Shown: positions 26,338 through 34,247 of the stretch, in pieces
How the letters are laid out: each line of letters starts with the position of its first letter
How positions within the stretch are numbered: position 1 is the first letter of the stretch
Translations under genes and position numbers: made by a program
Notes under the pieces: model-generated
What the model was told of the DNA's origin: nothing
Databases searched by the model: none
The model's input: the letters and a program-made list of their open reading frames with translations, nothing else
NCBI RefSeq assembly: GCF_018343545.2
Contig: NZ_JAGYPE020000001.1
Span: forward strand, 114,159-178,158
Source: Neobacillus citreus
GTDB taxonomy: Bacteria > Bacillota > Bacilli > Bacillales > Cytobacillaceae
Reading direction: 5' to 3'
Length of the DNA: 64,000 nucleotides

Positions 26338-27708
26338 TTGAAACAAACACGTGCGTTGTTTATAACTGGCGTTGCCTCGGGAACTATGCTGAATCCCCTA
26401 AATTCATCAATGATCGCCCTGGCCTTACATAGCATTCAGAAGGACTTCCAACTTTCCTTTTCAACCGTTTCCTGGTTAATTACCGCCTTCTATTTATCTA
26501 GTGCTGTAGCACAGCCGGTAACAGGAAAAATCGGAGATATTTTTGGGAGAAAAAACACCTTTTTGTTTGGACTAGTCCTTGTTGCCCTTTCCGCCATTGG
26601 CGCTCCCTTCTCTTCGACCTTCCTATTATTAGTGGTAATGAGATTAGTTCAATCGATTGGCAGCAGTGCGATTTATCCATCAGGGATGGCGTTAATCAGG
26701 GAGCATATTAAAGAGCGGCAAGCATCTGCACTCGCCGTTTTGTCTATTTTCGCCTCGGCAATGGTTGCGCTCGGACCGACGATCGGCGGCTTTTTAATTG
26801 TTTGGGGAGGCTGGCCGGCGATTTTTTGGGTGAACCTGCCTTTTGTTTTCCTTAGTTTCATGCTTGGCTGGCACATGTTTCCTAAGGATGTGAAAAAGGA
26901 TAAGGAAACGGTTAAAAGGTTATTTTCCAACCTTGATTTTTGGGGAATGGGTTTTTTTGCTGCAGGAATGGTATTATTTTTATGGTTCTTGCTTTCCTTT
27001 GAAAAAAGTGTCCATTATTCAGCAGGGATTGGAGGCTTACTCTTTTTTGCTTTATTTGCATGGAGAGAATTGAAGGTTAAAGAACCATTTATTGATATTC
27101 GTATTTTTAAAACAAACCCTCAACTGACTTTGGTTTACGTGCAGTTTATTTTGTTAAATATCTTTTTTTATTGCTTATTTTTCGGTCTGCCTGCTTATTT
27201 TCAGGAGGCAATGGGACTGGGCGTAGAAAAAAGCGGCATTCTTATGCTGTTTATGTCGGGAGTCAGCATTATCATTTCAACGGTTGCAGGGAAATGGGCT
27301 GATAAATCCGGTGTGTATCAGCCCATTATGGCGGGGGCATTTTTATCAATTATCGGGGCCTGCGCCTTTACATTCTTTTTTGTTGGCGCCTCCTATATCG
27401 TGATTGGGATCCTGTTATCGATTATGGGGCTAAGCTATGGTATTGGCAATGTTGTGCTTCAAGTGGCGATGTTAAAGGAAAGTCCCAGAACCATAATCGG
27501 GACTACCTCCGGATTGTTTCAAACCTGCCGTTATCTAGGCTCGATTTTTTCCACCATCATTCTTGGCCTGATATTTGGCGCTGAAGCCTCACCTGAAAAA
27601 ATGAAAATCGTTGGCGGTATCATGATTATTCTCGGAACGATCAGCTTTTTAATAAGTGTATGGTTTTCTAGACAATCATTACGATTCGGCAATTTTAAAC
27701 AAGTCTGA
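26338..27708 (+). CDS. MFS transporter, DHA2-like drug/solute:H+ antiporter
   Basis: A 456-residue polytopic protein with 12-14 hydrophobic segments. The loop 2-3 motif appears as GKIGDIFGRKNTFLFG, and motif C-like GPTIGGFLIVWGGW lies in segment 5, as in DHA2 exporters. The N-terminus MLNPLNSSMIALAL is also typical. It starts at TTG with a weak GGGA upstream. It is divergent from the XdhC/molybdenum hydroxylase operon B, so it might export or import a related compound, but it could equally be a general efflux pump. Confidence 0.85.
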   Translation: MKQTRALFITGVASGTMLNPLNSSMIALALHSIQKDFQLSFSTVSWLITAFYLSSAVAQPVTGKIGDIFGRKNTFLFGLVLVALSAIGAPFSSTFLLLVVMRLVQSIGSSAIYPSGMALIREHIKERQASALAVLSIFASAMVALGPTIGGFLIVWGGWPAIFWVNLPFVFLSFMLGWHMFPKDVKKDKETVKRLFSNLDFWGMGFFAAGMVLFLWFLLSFEKSVHYSAGIGGLLFFALFAWRELKVKEPFIDIRIFKTNPQLTLVYVQFILLNIFFYCLFFGLPAYFQEAMGLGVEKSGILMLFMSGVSIIISTVAGKWADKSGVYQPIMAGAFLSIIGACAFTFFFVGASYIVIGILLSIMGLSYGIGNVVLQVAMLKESPRTIIGTTSGLFQTCRYLGSIFSTIILGLIFGAEASPEKMKIVGGIMIILGTISFLISVWFSRQSLRFGNFKQV

Positions 27709-27711
27709 AGA

Positions 27712-27747
27712 AAAGGAACAAGAGCTTCTTTTGGGCTTTGTTCCTTT
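27712..27747. terminator. bidirectional terminator of the MFS gene and the 55-residue protein gene
   Basis: AAAGGAACAA / TTGTTCCTTT, a perfect 10-bp stem with a 16-nt loop, directly after the MFS stop and overlapping the stop codon of the opposing small gene. Confidence 0.75.
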
Positions 27748-27913
27748 ATTTCTTGTCCATCAACTTCTTAATTTCTTCCCTTGGACTCCAGCAATTGAAT
27801 TTATAGCTAGACTTTGTCTCATATCCCAAGCGTTTGCAAAAATAAAACATTCCTTCCGCTTTTTTCTCAGCTTTAAAATGCTGACAGGTGGCGCAGCAAT
27901 GATAATCTTTCAT
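27746..27913 (-). CDS. small Cys-rich protein (55 aa), putative metal-binding
   Basis: Too short for most gene callers but well supported: ATG with AAGAGGAG 9 nt upstream and a clean 55-codon frame. It begins MKDYHCCATCQHF, then FYFCKRLGYETKSSYKFNCW, and ends basic. The arrangement CC-x2-C, later C, later C-W suggests a small zinc or iron binding fold. To my recollection similar short proteins occur across Bacillus as uncharacterised genes, but I cannot search. It converges on the MFS gene and shares its terminator. Function unknown. Confidence 0.75.
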   Translation of the reverse strand: MKDYHCCATCQHFKAEKKAEGMFYFCKRLGYETKSSYKFNCWSPREEIKKLMDKK

Positions 27914-27995
27914 CGAATTTTACTCCTCTTGAGAAGGTTTCTTAATCTATTAATTTTTCATTCATAATTTTTTCATATTTAACCATTATGATAGT

Positions 27996-28084
27996 AACAG
28001 GTTCGAAAATGAACCATTCTACCTCCGCCCCCTTTTTAATAGATATTTGTTTTTGCCCGGCCTTTCTTGGCCGGGTATTTTTTT
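27996..28084 (+). ncRNA. candidate small regulatory RNA with C-rich seed
   Basis: No plus-strand gene precedes this, yet it ends in a strong plus-oriented terminator (CCCGGCC-TTTCTT-GGCCGGG, then TATTTTTTT). The inferred transcript starts about 7 nt after a TATGAT box (27987-27992). It would have a 5' hairpin GGTTC-GAAAAT-GAACC (28000-28015), an unpaired CCTCCGCCCCC tract (28022-28032) complementary to Shine-Dalgarno sequences, and the terminator, about 89 nt in all. This is the layout of Bacillus C-rich small RNAs such as FsrA and RoxS. The -35 box is poor, so the promoter is uncertain. Confidence 0.45.
28056..28084 (+). terminator. strong plus-strand terminator without an associated protein gene
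   Basis: CCCGGCC / GGCCGGG 7-bp GC stem followed by ATTTTTTT on the plus strand only; the other side is not T-rich in the minus direction. Confidence 0.85.
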
Positions 28085-28138
28085 ATGTATAGTATAATGG
28101 CAAAATATATTTTCATAAACGATTACTTTCTAATTTTT

Positions 28139-28177
28139 TAGATAAAGAAAGACCTTTATCGAAGCGAAAAGGTCTTT
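28139..28177 (-). terminator. terminator after the LysM-P60 gene
   Basis: Minus-strand AAAGACCTTT / AAAGGTCTTT stem followed by CTTTATC, 10 nt past the stop codon at 28188. Confidence 0.7.
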
Positions 28178-28187
28178 TCTGTCTTTA

Positions 28188-28967
28188 TTAAAACGCTGTT
28201 CGCGCACCAAGGTAGCGAGATTTCCAGTAGGTAAGGCTCATATCGCTGATGGTGACCCCTTTTGATCCTGCATTAATAAATTTATTGTCCCCAATGTAAA
28301 TACCTACATGTGTTGGACCTGGTGCATATGTTTCATAAAACACTAAATCGCCGGGTTTAGGACTTGTGATTGGAGTTAATCCGGTCCACTGTGTCGCGGC
28401 TGTACGCGGAATGGATATTCCTACTTTACCAAACACGTATTTTGTAAAACCGCTGCAATCAAATCCGGCAGGCGTATTTCCACCCCATAAATATGGTGTT
28501 CCAATCAATTTTTTCGCCTCATCGACAACCAATTGTGCTTTTGAAACTGTTGGCGCAGGTGCTGGTGCCGGAGCTGGTGTAGGAGCTGCTGCAGATCCCG
28601 GAACCCAAAGCTTTAGGACTTGTCCCACATAAATAGTGTCAGAAGTTAAATTGTTGATAGATTTAAGCTGGGCAACTGATACATTGTTGTTGACGCCGAT
28701 TCGGTAAAGAGTGTCACCCTTTTGAACTGTGTATTCATGAGAATGAGGAACAATTAATGATAGTTTTTGATTTACGTAGATGGTATCGCTTTTGAGGTTA
28801 TTCCATGCTTTTAAGTCCGTAACTGAAAGATTGTTTGTGTGCGAGATTCTCCAAAGGGTATCGCCAGATTGAACCGTATAGGTCATTTCGTGGGCGCTTG
28901 CGGCTCCCGCATAAGAGGATAAGAAGATGCCGGCTGCCGTGACGGCTGTCAGTAGCTGTTTTTTCAT
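28188..28967 (-). CDS. secreted LysM (x2) - NlpC/P60 D,L-endopeptidase (LytE/CwlS-like)
   Basis: A 259-residue cell-wall hydrolase cutting D-gamma-glutamyl-meso-diaminopimelate bonds. It has a signal peptide (1-25, ending ASA), two LysM repeats (about 28-72 and 78-122, each with YTVQ.GDTL..I and DTIYV.Q.L), an Ala-Pro linker (125-141), and an NlpC/P60 domain (142-259). Catalytic Cys is in FDCSGF, His in PTHVGIY and the third polar residue in FINAGSK. It is shorter than LytE (three LysM). ATG follows AAGGAG; it is monocistronic with its own terminator. LytE and CwlO-type enzymes are needed for cell elongation, so redundancy is likely. Confidence 0.93.
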   Translation of the reverse strand: MKKQLLTAVTAAGIFLSSYAGAASAHEMTYTVQSGDTLWRISHTNNLSVTDLKAWNNLKSDTIYVNQKLSLIVPHSHEYTVQKGDTLYRIGVNNNVSVAQLKSINNLTSDTIYVGQVLKLWVPGSAAAPTPAPAPAPAPTVSKAQLVVDEAKKLIGTPYLWGGNTPAGFDCSGFTKYVFGKVGISIPRTAATQWTGLTPITSPKPGDLVFYETYAPGPTHVGIYIGDNKFINAGSKGVTISDMSLTYWKSRYLGARTAF

Positions 28968-29313
28968 TCTTGTTGCACTCCTTCAAGATATTTGTATTTA
29001 CATGGTATCGAATAGTTTAGATGGATAAAATGCCAAAGATATGGTTTACATGGAAGTCTTCTACACAATTGGAAATAAACAGGCCAAATATAACAAATGA
29101 TAACTACTCTAAATTAGATTCAATCCTTGATTTTTTTACAGTTTTGCTATTTTCATATCACGATTTGTGTCATCAATGTAACAAAATTGTAATAGTTAAA
29201 AGGCATTACTAGTAATGTAGAAATATTGTAACAAAGCACCCATGCACTAGAAGACTACAATTTTATAATGAACCTATAGAACGTTTTCAAGGTTACAAAA
29301 ATATCTATGAAAC
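28968..29313. other. 346-nt AT-rich intergenic region with short repeats, no gene seen
   Basis: Between two divergent genes. It holds a perfect palindrome CATTACTAGTAATG (29204-29217), a direct repeat of TGTAACAAA (29177-29185 and 29228-29236), and a TATAAT box at 29263-29268 that could serve the radical SAM gene. No -35 box, coding frame with a ribosome binding site, or known riboswitch is evident. Confidence 0.4.
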
Positions 29314-30510
29314 ATGGTGATGAAAATGCAAGGATTTAGTAAGGGACATCCTCAAGAAATGGGTCACCACCCGCAAGGTAGAGGAAAATCAATTGATTAT
29401 GATCAAAATCCGTTTATTGTCATTTGGGAGGTTACTAGGGCCTGCCAACTAAAGTGTGTACATTGCCGGGCAGATGCACAGCTAACACCAGACCCGCGGG
29501 AGCTCACTCACGAAGAAGGAATCAATCTCATTGACCAAATCTATAAAATGGACAACCCGATGCTTGTGTTCACCGGTGGGGATTGTATGATGAGGGAAGA
29601 TTTGTTTGAATTGGCTGACTATGCTATCAAAAAAGGCATGCGTGTTTCGATGACACCGAGTGCAACACCAAATGTCACCATCGAGAAAATGAAGCGCGCC
29701 AAAGATGTCGGACTTTCGCGCTGGGGGTTCAGTCTTGATGGGCCGACACCGGAAATTCACGACCATTTTAGGGGCACTCCCGGTTCCTTTGAATTAACTC
29801 TTGAGAAAATAAAATACTTAAATGAATTACATATGCCGCTGCAAATTAACACGGTTATCTCACGATATAATTACGACCATCTAGAGCGAATGGCCGAGCT
29901 TGTCGGAGAACTTGGTGCTGTCATGTGGTATATCTTCCTGCTTGTTCCTACCGGAAGAGGACAATTGGATGCCTGCATTTCACCTGTTGAGCACGAAAAG
30001 GTTTTCCGCTGGCTCTATGATTTGAGCAAAACAGCGCCATATGATATCAAAACAACGGCTGCCCAGCATTATCGCCGGGTTGTCCTCCAGCAGAAAACAC
30101 GTGATCATTTGATTGAAAAAGGGGAAATTCGCTACGAGGATTCGATTACAACCGATTTCGCCTCGATGCATGATGGGCTGAAGCGGGCGCCAAAAGGCGT
30201 CAACGATGGAAATGGGTTTGTCTTCGTTTCTCATATTGGTGATGTGATGCCAAGCGGGCTTCTGCCGATTGTCGGCGGGAACATCCGAGAGGAGCCTTTG
30301 GCAAAGATTTATCGTGAGGCAAAAGTATTTAAAGAGCTTCGCCAGCCTGATAAATATAAAGGAAAATGCGGCATATGCGAATACAATAAAATCTGCGGTG
30401 GTTCCCGCTCAAGAACATATGCTGTCACCGGAGATTATTTAGAAAGTGAGCCATTCTGCGTTTATATCCCGCAAGCGATGCGTAATAAGGAAACAACACC
30501 TGTAATTTAA
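29314..30510 (+). CDS. radical SAM / SPASM domain protein (TIGR04053-like)
   Basis: A 398-residue radical S-adenosylmethionine enzyme. The [4Fe-4S] site is CQLKCVHC (Cys44, 48, 51), followed by FTGGD and the core motif WGFSLDGP. The C-terminal SPASM-like region has C-x2-C-x5-C (from Cys352) and a final Cys in SEPFC. The pattern resembles a Bacillus family of heme-decarboxylase/peptide-modifying-like radical SAM proteins of unknown function. No short precursor peptide or heme gene lies beside it. The start is uncertain: ATG at 29314, 29320 or 29326, none with a strong ribosome binding site. It is monocistronic. Confidence 0.85.
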   Translation: MVMKMQGFSKGHPQEMGHHPQGRGKSIDYDQNPFIVIWEVTRACQLKCVHCRADAQLTPDPRELTHEEGINLIDQIYKMDNPMLVFTGGDCMMREDLFELADYAIKKGMRVSMTPSATPNVTIEKMKRAKDVGLSRWGFSLDGPTPEIHDHFRGTPGSFELTLEKIKYLNELHMPLQINTVISRYNYDHLERMAELVGELGAVMWYIFLLVPTGRGQLDACISPVEHEKVFRWLYDLSKTAPYDIKTTAAQHYRRVVLQQKTRDHLIEKGEIRYEDSITTDFASMHDGLKRAPKGVNDGNGFVFVSHIGDVMPSGLLPIVGGNIREEPLAKIYREAKVFKELRQPDKYKGKCGICEYNKICGGSRSRTYAVTGDYLESEPFCVYIPQAMRNKETTPVI

Positions 30511-30518
30511 TGGAGTAT

Positions 30519-30552
30519 AAAAAGGGCCTTCCATGTGGGAAAGCCCTTTTTC
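30519..30552. terminator. bidirectional terminator between radical SAM and ger operon
   Basis: AAAAAGGGC.TTCC-ATGT-GGGAA.GCCCTTTTT imperfect stem with A and T runs on both sides; it separates convergent genes. Confidence 0.82.
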
Positions 30553-31651
30553 ATTCAATTAATCCTGTATCCGTAATTTTAACCTTCGTATCTACCTTAA
30601 AGATTATTTTGGGATAAATCTTCTGCCATTCTTCCCAATCATTTTCATTAAAATGGCGGGAACGATAACGCAATCCAAAGCCAATTGGGTCAAGGCCCGA
30701 CTTCTGGATTTTTACTAAAACGTCTTTTACAAATTTGTTTGATTCCTTTTCTACCTCCTTTTCATATTTGGCTAATCTGGTATTGGGAATTTTTCTACTG
30801 GTCTCCTCCACTATCCCTTTTATTTTTATATCAAATTTTATATATGGCGGTTTACCTTTTGGCGTATAAATTTTATACTTCGACTTTATTTTCTGCGTAT
30901 CTATAAAAAACCTGGTTTTGCCCTTTCTTGCCCATATCGCTGATTTTTCTTCCTTATTCAAAAGGAAGTTAAGGGCTTTTGTCTCCTCAGGAGTAAGGGT
31001 GAGTTCCATATGACTTTTATTAAAAAGACCGGTCGTATTTATTTCAACAAATTCCTTTTTAGCTTCAACAATCGGCAGCATCGGGTCCAACCCCCGTTCA
31101 ATCAGCCTCATCTTAAAATCAAACAGGAAATCCGGCAGAATATAAGGTGTTTCCGAGCCGTCTTTTCCCATAGCGAGAAACAAAGAGTTCGACGGAATTT
31201 GTTCTGATTTTGGTTTGACCTTTAGCACCTCAAGTGCACCAGGCTTGGCAACCGCCACCCAGGCAATCATTTGAATATCTCTTCTTCTTGACAGCCAATA
31301 GTAAATCCCGGCATTACCCTTTTGTTTCGCCAGCTTCTCACCAATCAAAATCATCTTTGCGTGACTAAAATCGATTTCCTTATCCACTTTTGTTTTAATA
31401 ATTCGGACTGCATCCGACATTGAGTCCGCTTGTTCCGATACTATCGTGAATTCGTTTGGCTGTTGTTTTGACCCACTTGGAATGGCAAATTTAAGGTGGA
31501 CATCATATTTCTTCGAACTGTTTTTGGCAAGATCGACCCCAATACTGACAACAAACAATCGTTTATCGATATCCTTGAACCCACACCCAGTCAAAAGTAA
31601 AGAAACGATTACAACATGGAATGCAACAGACCATTTTACAATCCACTTCAT
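30551..31651 (-). CDS. Ger(x)C-family spore germination lipoprotein
   Basis: C subunit of a GerA-type nutrient germinant receptor, 366 residues from the ATG whose complement is at 31649-31651. Lipoprotein signal: a hydrophobic N-terminus ending in LLLTGC, with Cys acylated in the forespore inner membrane. The body has the family pattern DIDKRLFVVSIGVD, VKPKSEQIPS and the late RYRSRHFNENDWEEWQ. The start overlaps the stop of the AB gene (ATGA) and is preceded by AAGGAGG. Last of three genes AA-AB-AC. Confidence 0.92.
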   Translation of the reverse strand: MKWIVKWSVAFHVVIVSLLLTGCGFKDIDKRLFVVSIGVDLAKNSSKKYDVHLKFAIPSGSKQQPNEFTIVSEQADSMSDAVRIIKTKVDKEIDFSHAKMILIGEKLAKQKGNAGIYYWLSRRRDIQMIAWVAVAKPGALEVLKVKPKSEQIPSNSLFLAMGKDGSETPYILPDFLFDFKMRLIERGLDPMLPIVEAKKEFVEINTTGLFNKSHMELTLTPEETKALNFLLNKEEKSAIWARKGKTRFFIDTQKIKSKYKIYTPKGKPPYIKFDIKIKGIVEETSRKIPNTRLAKYEKEVEKESNKFVKDVLVKIQKSGLDPIGFGLRYRSRHFNENDWEEWQKIYPKIIFKVDTKVKITDTGLIE

Positions 31652-32724
31652 GCTAACTTCCTCCTTGCCCATAGGCTAAAAGAAATAACAATAACTACTT
31701 CCAGACCTAATCGGGCAATCATCCAATAGACCGTAATTTGATTTAAAAGGATTGTTTCAAGGAACATGACCGCAATTACTGCGCACCCACAATAGGCTGA
31801 AAGAACAATCCATTTCATCTTTTTGTTTTCCTTTTTCCTAAATGTCCCTTTAAATAATTCAAATGCGTTATGCCAATGCATCGTGATACTCATAAGCGTG
31901 ATACTCATATAAAACATTAAAAATATAAAAATGACTCTCTCTATCGGACTGTATACGAGGCGCAGGGAATCTGACGTCGATATCCAGGGGTATAGATATT
32001 CCTGGGCACCGTCCGATCCATGAAACCCGATTGGAATAAAAAAAGTAGTAAACAAATTGAAAAGGCTCATAAAGAAGATGATGATAAAGTTCCAAACTTT
32101 AAGTTTTTCTTTAATTACTCGATTAAAAATAACAAGATTGGCATAACCGCTAAAAACGTAAGAAGCTGCAGCAATGGCTTTTATGCTTGGCCGATCGAAC
32201 AGATGAGTGCCAACCTCAAGAATCGAATCCCAGTTTAAATAATCACTGGTGAATGCTTTAAAAACGATAAAACCGATTAACGGTGTATTCATAAACAGGA
32301 TAATTTCTAAAATATACATAACTCTTTCAGTAGGAAGCTGAATAATAAATATAATCGCGATTAGATAAATCGTCAGCAGTAATAACCTTGGCATTTCCGG
32401 ATTGATAAAACGGGTTAAGATATCGATAAAACCAACCAGCGTAATGAGCCCAGCAGAAAACGCGGTAAGCTGAATGCTGCCAAAATGGAGAATTGTTAAC
32501 CACCGGTGCTTAAAAAATTTATCAGCGATTTCAGGGAGTCCTTGCCCTGGGAATTTCGTGATTGCCTTGCTATATAGGCAGGCAAGGGTAAAACCAATCG
32601 GAATGGCAATCAACATTCCCATTACCGCCCCTTCATACCGGTATTCGATTAAGATTTTCGGTACAAAAATGATTACGTTAATTATCATATTGATTAATAT
32701 TAAATAGAGAAAATATCGGTTCAA
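31648..32724 (-). CDS. GerAB/GRKB-family spore germination membrane protein
   Basis: B subunit of the germinant receptor, 358 residues with about ten hydrophobic segments and distant likeness to amino acid/polyamine transporters. This subunit is thought to bind the nutrient germinant. It starts at TTG behind GGAGGGAGGGG, 21 nt after the A gene, and overlaps the C gene by 4 nt. The ligand cannot be predicted from sequence alone. Confidence 0.92.
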   Translation of the reverse strand: MNRYFLYLILINMIINVIIFVPKILIEYRYEGAVMGMLIAIPIGFTLACLYSKAITKFPGQGLPEIADKFFKHRWLTILHFGSIQLTAFSAGLITLVGFIDILTRFINPEMPRLLLLTIYLIAIIFIIQLPTERVMYILEIILFMNTPLIGFIVFKAFTSDYLNWDSILEVGTHLFDRPSIKAIAAASYVFSGYANLVIFNRVIKEKLKVWNFIIIFFMSLFNLFTTFFIPIGFHGSDGAQEYLYPWISTSDSLRLVYSPIERVIFIFLMFYMSITLMSITMHWHNAFELFKGTFRKKENKKMKWIVLSAYCGCAVIAVMFLETILLNQITVYWMIARLGLEVVIVISFSLWARRKLA

Positions 32725-32745
32725 TCCCCTCCCTCCTAACCTAAG

Positions 32746-34080
32746 TTATTTTTTATTTGGCTTTGATTGTATTAATGTAAGAAATGGCTGGCCAAAACTA
32801 TCAAGTTTAACCATATACGCGATAAACAATAAAAAGCCGATGACCACACCAACCAGCCCAAACACAGTGGCCAGTCCCAAAACGATATATTTGACAACTC
32901 TTACCGAAAAGCTAAAGGCGTTAATGGGGACAACAAAGTTGGAGATGGCAACAGTAGATACAATGATAATCATAATATTACTGACAAGCCCAGCCTCCGT
33001 AGCTGCCTGTCCTAAAATTAAACCTCCTACAGTTGTGGCTGTCGGACCAATCGCTTTCGGCAGCCGAATGCTGGCCTCCGTCAACATCTCCATCATAAAC
33101 AGCATCAACAATACTTCCACGAATGAAGGATACGGAACGAGATTTCGACTCCCGGCAATCGATAAAGCCAACTGCACGCGATATATCTCCGGGTTATAAC
33201 TGGTGGTCGCCACATACAGACCTGGTAAAATTATACTGACAAGAAGTCCAATATAACGCATGGTTTGCAAGAATCTTCCGACCCAATAGGTTTGATAAAT
33301 ATCAGCCATCGAAGCCATAAAATCCTTCATTGAAGTTGGCAAAACAACGGCAAATGGCGAACCGTGGATTAATAAAATTATTTTTCCTGTTGACAAGTTT
33401 ATGGCGACCCGGTCCGGTCTTTCTGTCACCAACATGACCGGAAATAGGGAACGATTACTTTTTTTGATACTGTCAAGCAGCTGTTCCCCTGTTTGAAACA
33501 TATTAATCTTGACATTACCCAAAAATTCTTTGATACGGCCTAATGTGTCCATATCAGCAAATCTAGTGTCATAAAGGAGCATCACCTTCGTTTTAGAAAT
33601 GGTTCCCACTTGTGAGGATTCAACTTTCAGTGTTGCTTCCGGATAACGGTGCCGGATCAGTCCCAGATTTGTCGGTAAGCTTTCACTAAAACCGGATTGA
33701 GGCCCTTGAATCGTCGTTTCCACCGTTGTATCCTGAACGGCATTATTATGGTCAACCTTGCAGTCAAATAAAAAAATATAGTCCTGATAAAAAAGGACTG
33801 CCTCCCCCCTAAGCACGCTTTCGACCGTTTGCTCCTCGGTTTTAAATGCTGTTATTTTTGGATGGGATTGAAGATAATCCAAAAATAACTCAGCGCCTTG
33901 TATTTCAAAAAAGGGTTTAAGTACATATTGGCCCAAAACCTGTTCATCACTTATTGATTTTATATAATAGGTTTCAAGATATTTTTCCTTGGTGAAGTTT
34001 TCTTTAAAAACTACATCTTCCGCCTTTTGAATTTTGTTCATTAGACTTTTTTTGATGGATTCCACTTTAGTAGTCGGCAT
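32746..34080 (-). CDS. GerA-family spore germination protein, A subunit
   Basis: A subunit of the germinant receptor, 444 residues. A soluble N-terminal region (about 1-260) is followed by about five membrane segments and the conserved VPYPSFVEVLLMLFMMEMLTEA-type region (near 315-340) and GGLILGQAATEAGLVS (353-368). It is somewhat shorter than typical GerAA proteins (about 480 or more): the usual hydrophilic C-terminal tail is nearly absent and the protein ends FLTLIQSKPNKK. First gene of the operon; ATG behind GAGGGAG. Confidence 0.92.
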   Translation of the reverse strand: MPTTKVESIKKSLMNKIQKAEDVVFKENFTKEKYLETYYIKSISDEQVLGQYVLKPFFEIQGAELFLDYLQSHPKITAFKTEEQTVESVLRGEAVLFYQDYIFLFDCKVDHNNAVQDTTVETTIQGPQSGFSESLPTNLGLIRHRYPEATLKVESSQVGTISKTKVMLLYDTRFADMDTLGRIKEFLGNVKINMFQTGEQLLDSIKKSNRSLFPVMLVTERPDRVAINLSTGKIILLIHGSPFAVVLPTSMKDFMASMADIYQTYWVGRFLQTMRYIGLLVSIILPGLYVATTSYNPEIYRVQLALSIAGSRNLVPYPSFVEVLLMLFMMEMLTEASIRLPKAIGPTATTVGGLILGQAATEAGLVSNIMIIIVSTVAISNFVVPINAFSFSVRVVKYIVLGLATVFGLVGVVIGFLLFIAYMVKLDSFGQPFLTLIQSKPNKK

Positions 34081-34160
34081 ATGTCTCCCTCTTTAACAAC
34101 TGCTTTGTACGTTACTGTCCCACAATGGCTGGTATTTTATTCTAAAAAGAGAGGGTACTT

Positions 34161-34238
34161 ATGGGTGATGCTTTATGGTTTTTCGTTGTAATTAGTGGTA
34201 TTATCGTAATAGTTTTTAAACATTTGTGCGCTTTTTAA
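34161..34238 (+). CDS. possible 25-residue single-span membrane microprotein
   Basis: MGDALWFFVVISGIIVIVFK followed by HLCAF and TAA. It has a good ribosome binding site (AGAGAGGG, 5 nt before ATG) and one hydrophobic span. The next gene, CorA, starts 10 nt downstream with its own AAGGAG, so the two would be cotranscribed. Small membrane proteins regulate some Mg2+ transporters in other bacteria; a like role here is only a guess. A chance frame is possible. Confidence 0.45.
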   Translation: MGDALWFFVVISGIIVIVFKHLCAF

Positions 34239-34247
34239 GGAGTCTTT

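Noticed and set aside
29021..29212. 63-codon frame in the long intergenic region before the radical SAM gene
   Set aside because: No ribosome binding site, AT-rich chance composition and no recognisable motif.
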